Positions 35,193 to 44,572 of a DNA stretch of 47,184 nt are shown piece after piece (the first letter of the stretch is position 1; each line of letters begins with the position of its first letter). Under the pieces are notes generated by a model. The model made no database searches, was not told the origin of the DNA, and saw only the letters and a list, made by a program, of their open reading frames with translations. The stretch is from JBGSKV01 sp041740975 (GTDB taxonomy: Bacteria; Bdellovibrionota_B; Oligoflexia; Oligoflexales; JALZUQ01). Both the position numbers and the translations under genes were made by a program. The stretch lies in NCBI GenBank assembly GCA_041740975.1, contig JBGSKV010000091.1:1-47184 (forward strand), given 5' to 3'.

Positions 35193-36950
35193 TTGGACTT
35201 TGGCATTGTCGGAAACTGTCAGTATAGCGCATTAATTGATCGCCGCGGCGCCGTTGTATGGATGTGTTGGCCGCGTTTTGATTCTAGTTTTGTTTTTGGC
35301 AGTTTGTTGGACGCATCCAAGGGTGGTTTGTTTAGTATCAATGCTGCCGACGATTCCGAAATGGGAAAGCAAAGCTACCTCCCCAATACAAATATCCTGC
35401 GAACTGCTTTTCACAGTGCTCAGGGTGATTTTGAGGTCATTGATTTTGCTCCTCGATTCAAAGTCGGTCGCAAATCCTTTCGACCGACGATGCTGATTCG
35501 AATGGTTCGACCAATTTCCGGCGAGCCACTCGCTCGCGTTCGATGTGTACCGACTTATGACTACGGCAGAGCACCCTTAGATCGCCGGCTGCTATCTGAT
35601 CGCATTCTCTTTTCTTCTCAGGATATCAAGTTTTCGCTGCATACAGACATGCCTTTGAATTTAATCGCTGAGGACAAACCTTTTGTTCTCTCGAAAAATC
35701 ATTACATGGTTTTTTGCATGGGTAGCGATGAGTTGCCGAACTTAAAGCAAACATGTGAGAGTTACTTAGAAAATACCAAAGATTATTGGGAAACCTGGGT
35801 AAAACACTGTCATTTGCCGGCCGATTATCAGGCTGAAGTCATTCGCTCGGCTTTGGTCCTCAAGCTTCATCAGTTTGAAGACACCGGGGCGATTATTGCT
35901 GCAACGACGACAAGTATTCCTGAAGCAAAGGGAACTGAGCGCACTTGGGATTATCGATATTGCTGGTTGCGTGACGCACATTTCGCTCTCAATGCGTTTC
36001 GTAAACTTGGACACTTTGAGGAGATTGAAGGGTTCGTTAACTACTTGAGGACAGTAGTCGAATCGGCTGATCAAATCATTCAACCGGTTTACGGCCTAAC
36101 AGGTGAGCCTAAGTTGAAAGAAGAAATCCTCACTCACTTGGAGGGTTATCAAGGTAAGCACTGCGTGCGGATTGGCAATCAGGCACACGAACATATTCAG
36201 CATGATGTCTATGGCGAGTTAATTTTGGCAATTGCGCCGCTGTTCTTGGATCTTAGATTCGTGGCCAATGTAATGGAACCTCCGCGTTCGATGCTTCTTA
36301 ATCTTCTCCTGCAGATTAAAAGGTATATGCACGCGGAAGATGCTGGGCTTTGGGAGTTTCGTAATCGTTCGCGCATTCATACGTTCAGTTTATTGATGCA
36401 TTGGGCCGGCAGCGCCAAAGGCGCTCAAATTGCTGAGAAATACCAATACCTAGAGATGATTCCACTCGCACAGGAACTTGAAAAAGAGGCACGCGAGGCG
36501 ATTGAAAAACAAGCTTGGAACGAAGAACTTGGATTCTACGTTCAAGCTCGCGGCAGCACGGACTATGACGCTTCCATGTTACTGCTGATAAATTTGGGAT
36601 TCATCCCTACGGATCATCCTCACACCAAACGGCACATTGAAAAATTAGCCGAGGGTTTGCTAACTCACAATTCGTTAATCCGACGCTATGCCCACCTCGA
36701 TGATTTCGGCTCCACTGAAAATGCTTTTACGGTGTGTTCGTTTTGGCTCGCGGAGGCAATGGGCAGAATCGACCAGACCGCAGGCGGCCGACTCCTATTT
36801 GAAAAGTTATTGGGCTGCTCAAATCATTTGGGACTTTTTAGTGAAGACATCGATCCCGTCAGTCTCGAACAGTGGGGCAATTTTCCACAAGTCTACTCAC
36901 ATGTCGGACTTATCCTGGCAGCCTTTCAGTTGAGTCAGCCATGGGATTAG
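35193..36950 (+). CDS. Glycoside hydrolase family 15 protein (trehalase or glucoamylase type)
   Basis: 585 aa. TTG start with GGAGG seven bases upstream. The N-terminal beta-sandwich begins with ALIDRRGAVVWMCWPRFDS, and the (alpha/alpha)6 barrel holds TWDYRYCWLRDA near residue 250. Conserved acids are seen in GLWEFR near 388 (general acid) and LFSEDIDP near 549 (general base). No signal peptide, so it is cytoplasmic. GH15 enzymes of this length in bacteria include alpha,alpha-trehalases. The OtsA-OtsB fusion starts 22 bases later, which favours trehalose as substrate over starch. The pair could adjust the trehalose pool. Confidence 0.9.
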   Translation: MDFGIVGNCQYSALIDRRGAVVWMCWPRFDSSFVFGSLLDASKGGLFSINAADDSEMGKQSYLPNTNILRTAFHSAQGDFEVIDFAPRFKVGRKSFRPTMLIRMVRPISGEPLARVRCVPTYDYGRAPLDRRLLSDRILFSSQDIKFSLHTDMPLNLIAEDKPFVLSKNHYMVFCMGSDELPNLKQTCESYLENTKDYWETWVKHCHLPADYQAEVIRSALVLKLHQFEDTGAIIAATTTSIPEAKGTERTWDYRYCWLRDAHFALNAFRKLGHFEEIEGFVNYLRTVVESADQIIQPVYGLTGEPKLKEEILTHLEGYQGKHCVRIGNQAHEHIQHDVYGELILAIAPLFLDLRFVANVMEPPRSMLLNLLLQIKRYMHAEDAGLWEFRNRSRIHTFSLLMHWAGSAKGAQIAEKYQYLEMIPLAQELEKEAREAIEKQAWNEELGFYVQARGSTDYDASMLLLINLGFIPTDHPHTKRHIEKLAEGLLTHNSLIRRYAHLDDFGSTENAFTVCSFWLAEAMGRIDQTAGGRLLFEKLLGCSNHLGLFSEDIDPVSLEQWGNFPQVYSHVGLILAAFQLSQPWD

Positions 36951-36972
36951 TTTCTTTGAAAATAGGAAGAAA

Positions 36973-39165
36973 ATGTATCAAGACCTGATCCCGACAAACC
37001 AGAGGCTGTTGATTGTAGCCAATCGCACACCTGCCACTTTCACGAAACAAGGTATCGAATTCAATTGGGCAGGCGGACTGGTCTCCGGTCTCTATTCTGT
37101 TTTCGAGTCTACACAGGCGCTATGGATAGGTTTCTGTGGAGAAGCGAGTAACTCCATGAGCGCATCGGAACTTGCAAGTATTCGGAAAGATCATCGCATC
37201 ATTCCCGTCGCGCTATCCACCCCGCTCTACAACAAGTATTACGAAGGCATGTCCAACTCTATGATCTGGCCTCTATGCCACTACTCTCTCGAGTTGATGG
37301 AGTACAGCCCTAATCTTTGGCAAGCTTACGTAGAGGTTAATCAAATATTTTGCGATAAGGTTTGTGCCGAGGCTCAAGAAGGCGATTACATTTGGGTGCA
37401 CGACTATCATCTCATGCTTCTCCCTGCGATGCTTCGCCAAGCCAGGCCTGATTTGCGAATTTCCTATTTCCATCACATACCGTTCCCTTCATCAGAAATT
37501 TTTCGAGCCCTGCCCCATCGAAAACATCTCATAGAGGGGTTATTAGGTGCAGATTTGATCGGCTTTCATACGTATGATTATGTCCGGCACTTTTTGACAA
37601 GCGTCACAAGAATACTTGGAAAAAATGTCGAGTTCAACGACGTATCTATCGACAATCGAACAGCCCGCGTCGGGGCGTTTCCCATGGGCATTGATATCGC
37701 CAAAATAAAATTGGATGAAAATCATCCCGAAGCTAAATCCATGGATGCGGCACTCGTCGAAACGATAAAAGGTAAGACGGTTTTTCTGGGAATAGACAGG
37801 CTTGACCATACCAAAGGCATTCCGCAGAGGCTGTTGGCATTCTCTCAGTTTCTCACCACTCATCCCGAACTTGTGGAGAAATGTGTCTACTTGCAAATTT
37901 GCGCACCTTCGCGCGAGGATGTGAGAGCTTATGCCGAACTGAAACTCTATGTGGAACGATTAATAGGCCAGATAAATGGCAGACATTCCTCTCCATGGCA
38001 CACGCCTATTCACTATATGTATCGATCGTACGCGCCAGAAGAAGTGCACGCCTTCATGCGCCTTGCTGATATTGCCTTGGTAACACCACTTCGAGATGGC
38101 CTTAATCTGATCGCTAAAGAGTTTGTCGCATGCAAAGGCGGGAACAGCGGCGTCCTTGTCCTAAGCGAGTTTACTGGAGCAGCTGCTGAACTGGGAGAAG
38201 CCATTCTGGTCAATCCGCACGATATAGAGGAAATGGCCGGGGCCATGGCTAATGCCGTATCAATGGTCGCATCTGAACGAGTGCGTCGGATGCGAGCCTG
38301 CTATCAGAGAGTCGCCGGTTACAATAATCAGGAGTGGTTTCGAGATATTACGAGTTCCTGGAAAGACGTCGTGACATTGCCGCGTGAAAACTCTGTTGAT
38401 TTGCACAACAAAGCCAGCGAAGACATAAAGTCTTTACTTAGCCAACAAAAGAAAACTTTTGTTTTCAGTGATTATGATGGCACTTTGGTGCCCATAGCCA
38501 GTCATCCTGATTTGGCGACTCCGCCTCCAAACCTTAAAGAAATGATCAAGGAATTTCGGAAATCACTCGAATTTGTCATCGTTTCAGGCAGACCCAGAAG
38601 CTTTTTTGACGTTCATTTTGAATCCGATGTGTGCCATTCGTACGCCGAATACGGAGCTTTTTATAGGCCTCTTGGTGAAACTCAATGGGAGGAACTTTTG
38701 ACCGAAGCGCAGTTTGAAGCCATAAAGAATCTATGCTTGGATATTATGATTCCATTTGAAAAAAGAGTGGCCGAATCGTTTATCGAAGTCAAAGAACGCT
38801 CTCTCATATTCCACTATCGACGAGCAGAGCAAGAAAATGCTTCAGCGCAGGCGCAAGAACTCCGTGAAATCCTCTCGCAGTCTTTGACGAATACAACTTA
38901 TAGCGCTACATTCGGCAAGAAGACCGTCGAAGTTCGCTCGGCGATTTGCCAGAAATCTGAGGCGTTACGTCTCTTTCTCAGTCGCAATACGAAGTTTTCC
39001 GACCCATATTTCGTAAGTGTCGGTGATGAAGTTACGGATGAGGGCATGTACGCCGTCAACCCTCAGAAAAACATTTCTATTCATATAGGTGAACCGAACT
39101 TTCACGCTCGATACAATCTTCCTTCGCCTCGCGAGTTTCTGGCTTTTCTGAAATCCGTCAAATGA
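36973..39165 (+). CDS. otsAB: Trehalose-6-phosphate synthase / phosphatase fusion (OtsA-OtsB)
   Basis: 730 aa. The N-terminal 470 residues are a GT20 glycosyltransferase, with NWAGGLVSG, VHDYHLMLLP, the FHHIPFPSSE loop and the donor-site DGLNLIAKEF. The C-terminal part (about 490-730) is a HAD phosphatase with DYDGTL (Asp500, Asp502) and GDEVTDEGM near 680. UDP-glucose plus glucose-6-phosphate would be converted to trehalose in one protein. Separate OtsA and OtsB are the usual bacterial form, so this is a natural fusion. The start has an AGGAAG site 9 bases upstream. It is cotranscribed with GH15 and the channel gene. Confidence 0.94.
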   Translation: MYQDLIPTNQRLLIVANRTPATFTKQGIEFNWAGGLVSGLYSVFESTQALWIGFCGEASNSMSASELASIRKDHRIIPVALSTPLYNKYYEGMSNSMIWPLCHYSLELMEYSPNLWQAYVEVNQIFCDKVCAEAQEGDYIWVHDYHLMLLPAMLRQARPDLRISYFHHIPFPSSEIFRALPHRKHLIEGLLGADLIGFHTYDYVRHFLTSVTRILGKNVEFNDVSIDNRTARVGAFPMGIDIAKIKLDENHPEAKSMDAALVETIKGKTVFLGIDRLDHTKGIPQRLLAFSQFLTTHPELVEKCVYLQICAPSREDVRAYAELKLYVERLIGQINGRHSSPWHTPIHYMYRSYAPEEVHAFMRLADIALVTPLRDGLNLIAKEFVACKGGNSGVLVLSEFTGAAAELGEAILVNPHDIEEMAGAMANAVSMVASERVRRMRACYQRVAGYNNQEWFRDITSSWKDVVTLPRENSVDLHNKASEDIKSLLSQQKKTFVFSDYDGTLVPIASHPDLATPPPNLKEMIKEFRKSLEFVIVSGRPRSFFDVHFESDVCHSYAEYGAFYRPLGETQWEELLTEAQFEAIKNLCLDIMIPFEKRVAESFIEVKERSLIFHYRRAEQENASAQAQELREILSQSLTNTTYSATFGKKTVEVRSAICQKSEALRLFLSRNTKFSDPYFVSVGDEVTDEGMYAVNPQKNISIHIGEPNFHARYNLPSPREFLAFLKSVK

Positions 39166-39189
39166 TAGCTGCAGCAGAGGAGAAATACA

Positions 39190-40548
39190 TTGATAAAAAT
39201 TAGCCTCGCAGCCTTATGGATTTCATTTACTTTACTCAATGTTCCCAATCTACTCGCACAGCCTAATGACTTCGCTCCGACGACCAGTGCCGACACAACT
39301 GAAATGGTCGACAGAGTTGACGTTAAGCCGGCTAACGACAAAGTCATTGCCGAGCGAATAGAGGGAATACTGGAAGCAACCGAATGGTTTCAGAAGCCGA
39401 AAGTGCGGGTCAAAGAAGGAATCGCATTCTTGGATGGGACTACAGATTCGGAAACGCACCGCGATTGGGCTCAGAAAATAGCTTCCAAAACTCAGGATGT
39501 TGTTGCAGTAGTGAACAACTTGCAAATTGAAGAGAAATCCATATGGGATTTTTCTCCTGTTTTGGATGGATTGAAAACTTTACGTACGGATGCGCTAACC
39601 AACGCACCTTTGGTGGTAGCAGGATTTATTGTTTTCCTCCTCACTTGGTTTGCGACAGGCTGGGCAGTCAAAAGTTCGCGTGGAATCTTTCAAAGAACAT
39701 TCAAAAGCCAGCTACTTGGCGACGTTGCGGCACGTATCCTAGCGGTGCCTATTTTTCTTATTGGTCTCTACTTTGTTTTACGAATATCAGGACTGACTCG
39801 ACTTGCCGTTACTGTGCTGGGAGGAACAGGACTATTAGGATTGATATTGGGTTTCGCGTTTCGAGATATCGCCGAGAACTTTCTGGCGAGTATCCTTATT
39901 AGTTTGCAGCGTCCTTTTAAACGGGGTGACCTCATAGAGGTCGTCCAACATAGGGGGTACGTTCAGAGTGTGAATACCCGTTCGACTTTACTCATGTCGC
40001 TGGAAGGAAATTATATTCAAATTCCCAATGCAATTATTTATAAAAACACCATTTTGAATTTTACAGCTAATGCAAAATCTCGTTTTGATTTTATTGTAGG
40101 CATTGGCTATGAAGATTCGATATCCGAGGCACAATCAGTTGTGTGTTCTCTCTTGGGAAAACACCCAGCTGTCCTCAACGACCCCGAACCACTCGTGCTG
40201 GTCGAGTCGCTGGGATCTGCGACTGTAAATCTTAGGGTGTATTTTTGGATTGATATTTCTCAGTATAGTCAGTTCAAGGTTCGTTCTGCCCTGATTCTTC
40301 GAACGAAAGATGCATTTGAAAAAGCTGGGATCTCAATGCCTGACGAGGCTCGCGAAATCGTTTTTCCGAAAGGCGTGCCTGTGGTTATGAACCCTGATAG
40401 CTATGTGCAAGATAAGGTTAATCCAACCCCCAAGATGGTAAAAAGTGACAAGCCTATCACCGACGGATCTTTGGAAAGTGAATCTAAGGAAATTGAAAAA
40501 CAGGCAAGGGAAGCTTCTCAGCCAGAGGCTGGACAAGATCTCTTGTAA
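39190..40548 (+). CDS. BON-MscS mechanosensitive channel fusion
   Basis: 452 aa. TTG start with AGGAG seven bases upstream. A signal peptide (cleavage near LLAQ) is followed by a BON domain in the periplasm (about 45-115, with VAVVNNLQIEE), then three membrane helices (about 140-225). The third helix, with GGTGLLGLILGFAFRDIAENF, is the pore-lining TM3 of MscS. The beta and C-terminal domains follow (about 240-400), then a Lys/Glu-rich tail. MscS channels release solutes on hypo-osmotic shock. The position after trehalose synthesis fits that role. Confidence 0.9.
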   Translation: MIKISLAALWISFTLLNVPNLLAQPNDFAPTTSADTTEMVDRVDVKPANDKVIAERIEGILEATEWFQKPKVRVKEGIAFLDGTTDSETHRDWAQKIASKTQDVVAVVNNLQIEEKSIWDFSPVLDGLKTLRTDALTNAPLVVAGFIVFLLTWFATGWAVKSSRGIFQRTFKSQLLGDVAARILAVPIFLIGLYFVLRISGLTRLAVTVLGGTGLLGLILGFAFRDIAENFLASILISLQRPFKRGDLIEVVQHRGYVQSVNTRSTLLMSLEGNYIQIPNAIIYKNTILNFTANAKSRFDFIVGIGYEDSISEAQSVVCSLLGKHPAVLNDPEPLVLVESLGSATVNLRVYFWIDISQYSQFKVRSALILRTKDAFEKAGISMPDEAREIVFPKGVPVVMNPDSYVQDKVNPTPKMVKSDKPITDGSLESESKEIEKQAREASQPEAGQDLL

Positions 40549-40601
40549 TCAACTGAAAAGGAATGTTGGGCGAGTGGTACCCCTGCCTGAATTCGATAAG
40601 A

Positions 40602-42056
40602 TTATTCAATGAAAATCATTTTTCGAAGGACCATCAGCTGGTCGCAGGCATATCTATATATCTGAACAAAATGCATTTGCATTCTTTCATAATATATTTG
40701 CATGGACGCTCGCAGCCTTATCGCTTTTTGTATTCTCGTAGCTTCAATTTCGAGGTTATCAAGCATGGCCCGAGCATCAGCGAACGTCATGTCTCGGACT
40801 TTTACGGCCTCTTGGAGGTCGTAAATATATTTCAGATTATTGGCGTCACTTTCAGGAATAGCAGGGTGCAAAAGTACGAAACGATTGCCTCGAGTGGGTA
40901 AATACCGTCCCATGACGCCCAATATACCCTTTGTGCCCCACTCAACCGCAAAACCGTAGGGCAGGAAATCCATAAAGCCAGAGCCTAGCATCGCGCCATT
41001 AATTTGAGTTATCAAGTTGAGGACTGAGTTTGTAAAGAGTTCGGCCCGCTGCGAGATATAGCCCTTCTTGCGGAGTGATCGCACGCCAATATCAGTTCCC
41101 GAAGTCGCCAACGAACTGGTGAAAGCCAGCCCACCTGCGGATAGTAAATACTCCCAGCCCATGGGTGAAGCGATGTTCGTCGGATCCGCCGCATGTGCGA
41201 AAAGCCTATATGAAAAATTTTGGTAGGCTTGGAGGGTAAAATTTACAGCCAAAGCTCTGGCAAAAAAGTGGTTATTGTAAAAACGCACGAGGAATTTCTT
41301 TTTCCACCAAGGAAATCGATGCGTATCTTCAAACTTTATAACTCTCGTAGAAAACGTCGAGTTGATCTGGTCAAAGACACCCGCGTAGATCACTTGCGCG
41401 ATGCCGAAGAAATTTGCTCCAGTAGTCGATAAGAATACGGTAGCGGGACCAATCGTTGAGGCCATGCCGATAAGTGAACCCACGAAAAGCGATTGCGCCT
41501 CTGGTTTACTTTTCATTTCGTTCACACGACGAATAAACTCATTGCTCCAGTCCACGAGAGCGTTTGTCGTGTTTCGATTCGCATCGATCATTGCTGCGGC
41601 TATTTCTTTGATTTCCGCTTGATTTTCTTCAACGGAATTCATGGCGTGCGCAATTTCAGCCGACATTTCCTCGGCCCGAAGTTTTTCCTTTTTGATATCA
41701 ATGCGAACAATCTGGAGATTGATGTTCGGACGCTTTTTTAGGAGTTGCTGTCGAATCCCTTCGCCGAACTCGGCTTCAATTTCTTCTGATACTGTGTTGG
41801 GAACGAAAACCAGTGCAGTCATGGGCTCAGAAGGCGGGGGTAGCGCGGAATTTCCATCAGGTAGCCGGAAATCCACCTCACCTAGTTCCCTTAAAGACGT
41901 TGGGCCTAAGTCGGCCCGAATCGTGGCACCACCATCTTTCACTTTGGTGTCAGCGAAAACAGTGATCCCTTCAATATCGATCTCTTTGGCGGATAACACA
42001 GCCGCGGGATGGCAGAGGAGCCCAAACAAGAAGATTATGGCGAGCCAGGTATTCAT
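40602..42056 (-). CDS. Secreted/membrane protein of unknown function
   Basis: 484 aa, not recognised. A signal peptide (LLCHPAAVLSA) is followed by a soluble periplasmic domain (about 24-170), with a helical Glu/Lys-rich end that may be a coiled coil, and then a hydrophobic half with about six membrane helices (190-390). A positively charged helix ends the protein. It is convergent with the MscS gene and has no obvious operon partner. The mixture of a periplasmic domain and a polytopic region suggests a transport or sensory membrane protein. That is only a description of topology. Confidence 0.7.
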   Translation of the reverse strand: MNTWLAIIFLFGLLCHPAAVLSAKEIDIEGITVFADTKVKDGGATIRADLGPTSLRELGEVDFRLPDGNSALPPPSEPMTALVFVPNTVSEEIEAEFGEGIRQQLLKKRPNINLQIVRIDIKKEKLRAEEMSAEIAHAMNSVEENQAEIKEIAAAMIDANRNTTNALVDWSNEFIRRVNEMKSKPEAQSLFVGSLIGMASTIGPATVFLSTTGANFFGIAQVIYAGVFDQINSTFSTRVIKFEDTHRFPWWKKKFLVRFYNNHFFARALAVNFTLQAYQNFSYRLFAHAADPTNIASPMGWEYLLSAGGLAFTSSLATSGTDIGVRSLRKKGYISQRAELFTNSVLNLITQINGAMLGSGFMDFLPYGFAVEWGTKGILGVMGRYLPTRGNRFVLLHPAIPESDANNLKYIYDLQEAVKVRDMTFADARAMLDNLEIEATRIQKAIRLRASMQIYYERMQMHFVQIYRYACDQLMVLRKMIFIE

Positions 42057-42150
42057 TAGAAAATCTTTATTAATTTAGGATAGTTAAGCTATTATATCAG
42101 ACTTCCCCTCTTTTGCATGCTCTGCCCATTGAAAATTCTTTATAAACTTG

Positions 42151-42179
42151 TTGTAATTTTATAAAATTTTTATTAATAT
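42151..42179 (+). promoter_or_regulatory. Sigma70-type promoter of the secreted hypothetical
   Basis: TTGTAA (42151-42156), a 17-base AT-rich spacer and TAATAT (42174-42179) fit a sigma70 promoter. Transcription would start near 42186, about 26 bases before the ATG at 42212. Confidence 0.5.
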
Positions 42180-42211
42180 GCGCACATATTTGCGGATTCT
42201 ATTAAAACACT

Positions 42212-42763
42212 ATGAAATTTTACTTACTCATTTTAATGGTTGGGTTTTATGCGGCTCCTACAGAGTCGATGGCCTGTGTCGCTGTGTTTACGCCAAAACT
42301 CTCCTCTATTGATATGTCCCAAACCTCACCAGCCGAACTCGTTCATCATATTGAAATGAGTCACCCCGCTCTCGCCCTAAACCCTAGTAATGTTGCTTCT
42401 CAAGACATTTGGTCGGCATTCATGATTGAGTTGGCACAGTCCGGCCACCTACAGAAATTACTATCGCAAGCGTCTGAGCGTGAAGGTTACGTCGTGATGG
42501 CCGCAGTCCAATCGTTAGATTTACACATCGCCATGCAAGTTGATGATCGACTAGGACTCAAGCAGTTTTCAGCACCTGCTTTGAAAGCTTACTTTGAATT
42601 TTGGAAAGCTCTGGAACATGCATTTGATCGGGTGATACCAGCAGAGCAATTTGCAAAAATATTACTTTATAAAATAGATCCGAACAGCGGACAATCACGA
42701 GAGTCGCTCCATCTCAGCAAAGAAGAAATGAAAGTTTTAGAGTCGCTAAATTTTGGTTCTTAG
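42212..42763 (+). CDS. Small secreted protein, unknown function
   Basis: 183 aa, not recognised. The signal peptide is KFYLLILMVGFYAAPTESMA with cleavage near CVAVF. The rest is predicted helical, with no membrane segment and no other cysteine. A good promoter precedes it. It converges on the next gene and has no operon partner. Confidence 0.65.
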   Translation: MKFYLLILMVGFYAAPTESMACVAVFTPKLSSIDMSQTSPAELVHHIEMSHPALALNPSNVASQDIWSAFMIELAQSGHLQKLLSQASEREGYVVMAAVQSLDLHIAMQVDDRLGLKQFSAPALKAYFEFWKALEHAFDRVIPAEQFAKILLYKIDPNSGQSRESLHLSKEEMKVLESLNFGS

Positions 42764-42837
42764 CGGAAAGTCAGAGCTTCTCGACATGCCTAAAGCAAGC
42801 GGGACGCGCCTACTGAATCTACTGAGAGAGGCGCTAT

Positions 42838-43350
42838 CTATTCCTCGAATTTTCCTTGAAAAACCATTCCAACCCCATTGGTCCCAGCAAAGACTTGCGA
42901 GCCATTCAAAATAATGCTTTTGAGGCCTTCTTTCGTTGTCCAGCTCTCTTCCATTTTTGAACCATCTGCGCCTTCCACACTGAAGTGACAATAGTTTTCA
43001 TTGCAGTATCCGTGGCCAATTGGCTTAAATCCCGTATGATCAAAAATTTTAATAAAAAGATCCCGGTCAATGGCATAGTGAATAACATTGGACACGGGGG
43101 TGACAGCTTCGCCATTGTGAATCGCTAAATCTATCGTCAACTTTAGTCCCGTCTCGTTATTCAAAACCGCATCCCATTTCGAAATAACCATTTTGCCAGT
43201 CCACGCGTCTTTGACGCCGTCCTTAGCACGCCAGGTTCCTTCACCTATGAGCAGTTGCTTGTCTTCGGATTTCATCAAATCAAGCACGGGATGGGAAAGG
43301 CCAATACTGGAAGTAAAGAGGAGAATAGTCGCGATCAAAATCTTATTCAT
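42838..43350 (-). CDS. Secreted beta-rich protein, unknown function
   Basis: 170 aa from the ATG at 43350, which has GGAG seven bases upstream; an ATG four codons earlier has none. A signal peptide ends near GLSHP. The mature part alternates short strands (GEGTWRAKDG, KMVISKWDAV, LKLTIDLAIH), with two cysteines in GYCNENYCHF. It resembles a small lipocalin-like or calycin beta-barrel but no family motif is certain. It stands alone. Confidence 0.68.
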   Translation of the reverse strand: MNKILIATILLFTSSIGLSHPVLDLMKSEDKQLLIGEGTWRAKDGVKDAWTGKMVISKWDAVLNNETGLKLTIDLAIHNGEAVTPVSNVIHYAIDRDLFIKIFDHTGFKPIGHGYCNENYCHFSVEGADGSKMEESWTTKEGLKSIILNGSQVFAGTNGVGMVFQGKFEE

Positions 43351-43573
43351 GTGTGACTCCAATTTTTAGATGATTGCTGCCGAGTCTAACAAGCAAATTT
43401 GAACTTTCAAGAACATTATAGGTTCTGAAAAAATAAATACATGAACTCAGACGGTTAGAGGATGGGTTGCACTTTTCGAATGCCTAATTGTAGAAACCGT
43501 CGGGACGGCATTGTCGATTTAATGTATACGTTCCTTGATGTTTCATTTGGTGCAAATAAAGAAGGACAAAATA

Positions 43574-44209
43574 TTGAATTGTATTCTTTGCAGCGCGCCT
43601 TCTCGAACCTTCTACAAAGAGCCCAAGTCCGCTCGTGAGTACCTGCATTGTGAGACTTGCGACTTAAGGTTTCTGAACCCCTCTCAACGATTGTCTCCGG
43701 CTGAAGAAAAAACTCATTATCTAAATCATGAGAATAATGTTGAGGATGTGCGCTATCAAAACTTTATGAAGCCAGTTTTCGAAACAATACTGAGCTTGGC
43801 TGATGCCGGATCTTCTGGATTGGATTATGGCTGCGGGACTGGGCCTGTTCTTGCCAAAATGCTGACCGAACATGGGATATTAGTAGATTTGTATGATCCT
43901 TTTTTTGCCATTGATGATTCTGTTCTCAAAAAAAAATATGACTTTGTCGCATGCACGGAAGTCGCTGAACACTTTCACTTTCCCCAAAAAGAGTTTGGCT
44001 TTCTAAAGTCACTTCTTGTTAAAGACGGCTTTCTCGCCTTGATGACCGAAATGCACCGACCTGATATTGACTTTTCAAAATGGCATTATCCGCGCGATCC
44101 CACCCATGCGACGTTTTACTCGAAACATACGTTTGCGTGGCTTAGCAAAGCGTTCGGGTTTTCAAAGCTATGGACGGACGAAAAGAAAATCATCGTGATG
44201 CACATTTGA
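43574..44209 (+). CDS. Zinc-ribbon class I SAM-dependent methyltransferase
   Basis: About 211 aa. The start is probably TTG at 43574, which has AAGGA seven bases upstream, although an ATG at 43538 is possible. The N-terminal CILC and CETC pairs form a zinc ribbon. The SAM-binding motif is GLDYGCGTGPVLAKM near residue 86. The second acidic motif and ALMTEMH follow. A zinc-ribbon class I methyltransferase of this layout may act on sugars, small molecules or proteins; the substrate is unknown. The next gene is about 120 bases downstream on the same strand. Confidence 0.8.
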   Translation: MNCILCSAPSRTFYKEPKSAREYLHCETCDLRFLNPSQRLSPAEEKTHYLNHENNVEDVRYQNFMKPVFETILSLADAGSSGLDYGCGTGPVLAKMLTEHGILVDLYDPFFAIDDSVLKKKYDFVACTEVAEHFHFPQKEFGFLKSLLVKDGFLALMTEMHRPDIDFSKWHYPRDPTHATFYSKHTFAWLSKAFGFSKLWTDEKKIIVMHI

Positions 44210-44332
44210 TAAAAGGAACAGTCGGCGGTTCCCCAATGGGTACAGCAGTAAGCACACGCGAAGACGGCAACTCCAGGAATGGCATAAACACCAGACATGG
44301 AGTTGCTTTCAACTTGTCAATAGGGGAATTAG

Positions 44333-44572
44333 ATGGGATTATATTCGACAATGACAACGAACTCAGAAACAAAACGCAACCGCCTCCATGGTCTCAAAAC
44401 GGCCATGCGAACGATAAAACTGGGACTACCCGAAATCAAAGGTAGCTTTCGATTTCCGGAACCGTATGCTCAAGAAAAGATGCAGGAGTTCCTCGACAGC
44501 ATGACGGTTGTTGAAAACGAGCTTCAAGCTGTCATCGTACATTTGGAAGGGGAACTATCTGGAAATAAGTAG
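44333..44572 (+). CDS. Small helical protein preceding the sigma54 regulator
   Basis: 79 aa, not recognised. The ATG has AGGGGA six bases upstream. The N-terminal 25 residues are basic and polar; the rest is predicted helical with a charged heptad-like pattern. It overlaps the start of the regulator gene, which may depend on its translation. It could be a small partner of that regulator, though nothing in the sequence shows it. Confidence 0.6.
   Translation: MGLYSTMTTNSETKRNRLHGLKTAMRTIKLGLPEIKGSFRFPEPYAQEKMQEFLDSMTVVENELQAVIVHLEGELSGNK

Noticed and set aside
42806..42834. GCGCCT/AGGCGC inverted repeat between two convergent genes
   Set aside because: Its 17-base loop and missing T run make it a poor intrinsic terminator.
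44170..44445. Open frame of 91 codons between the methyltransferase and the small helical protein
   Set aside because: No ribosome site, overlaps real genes at both ends, and its composition is random. The frame at 44333-44572 has a better start signal.
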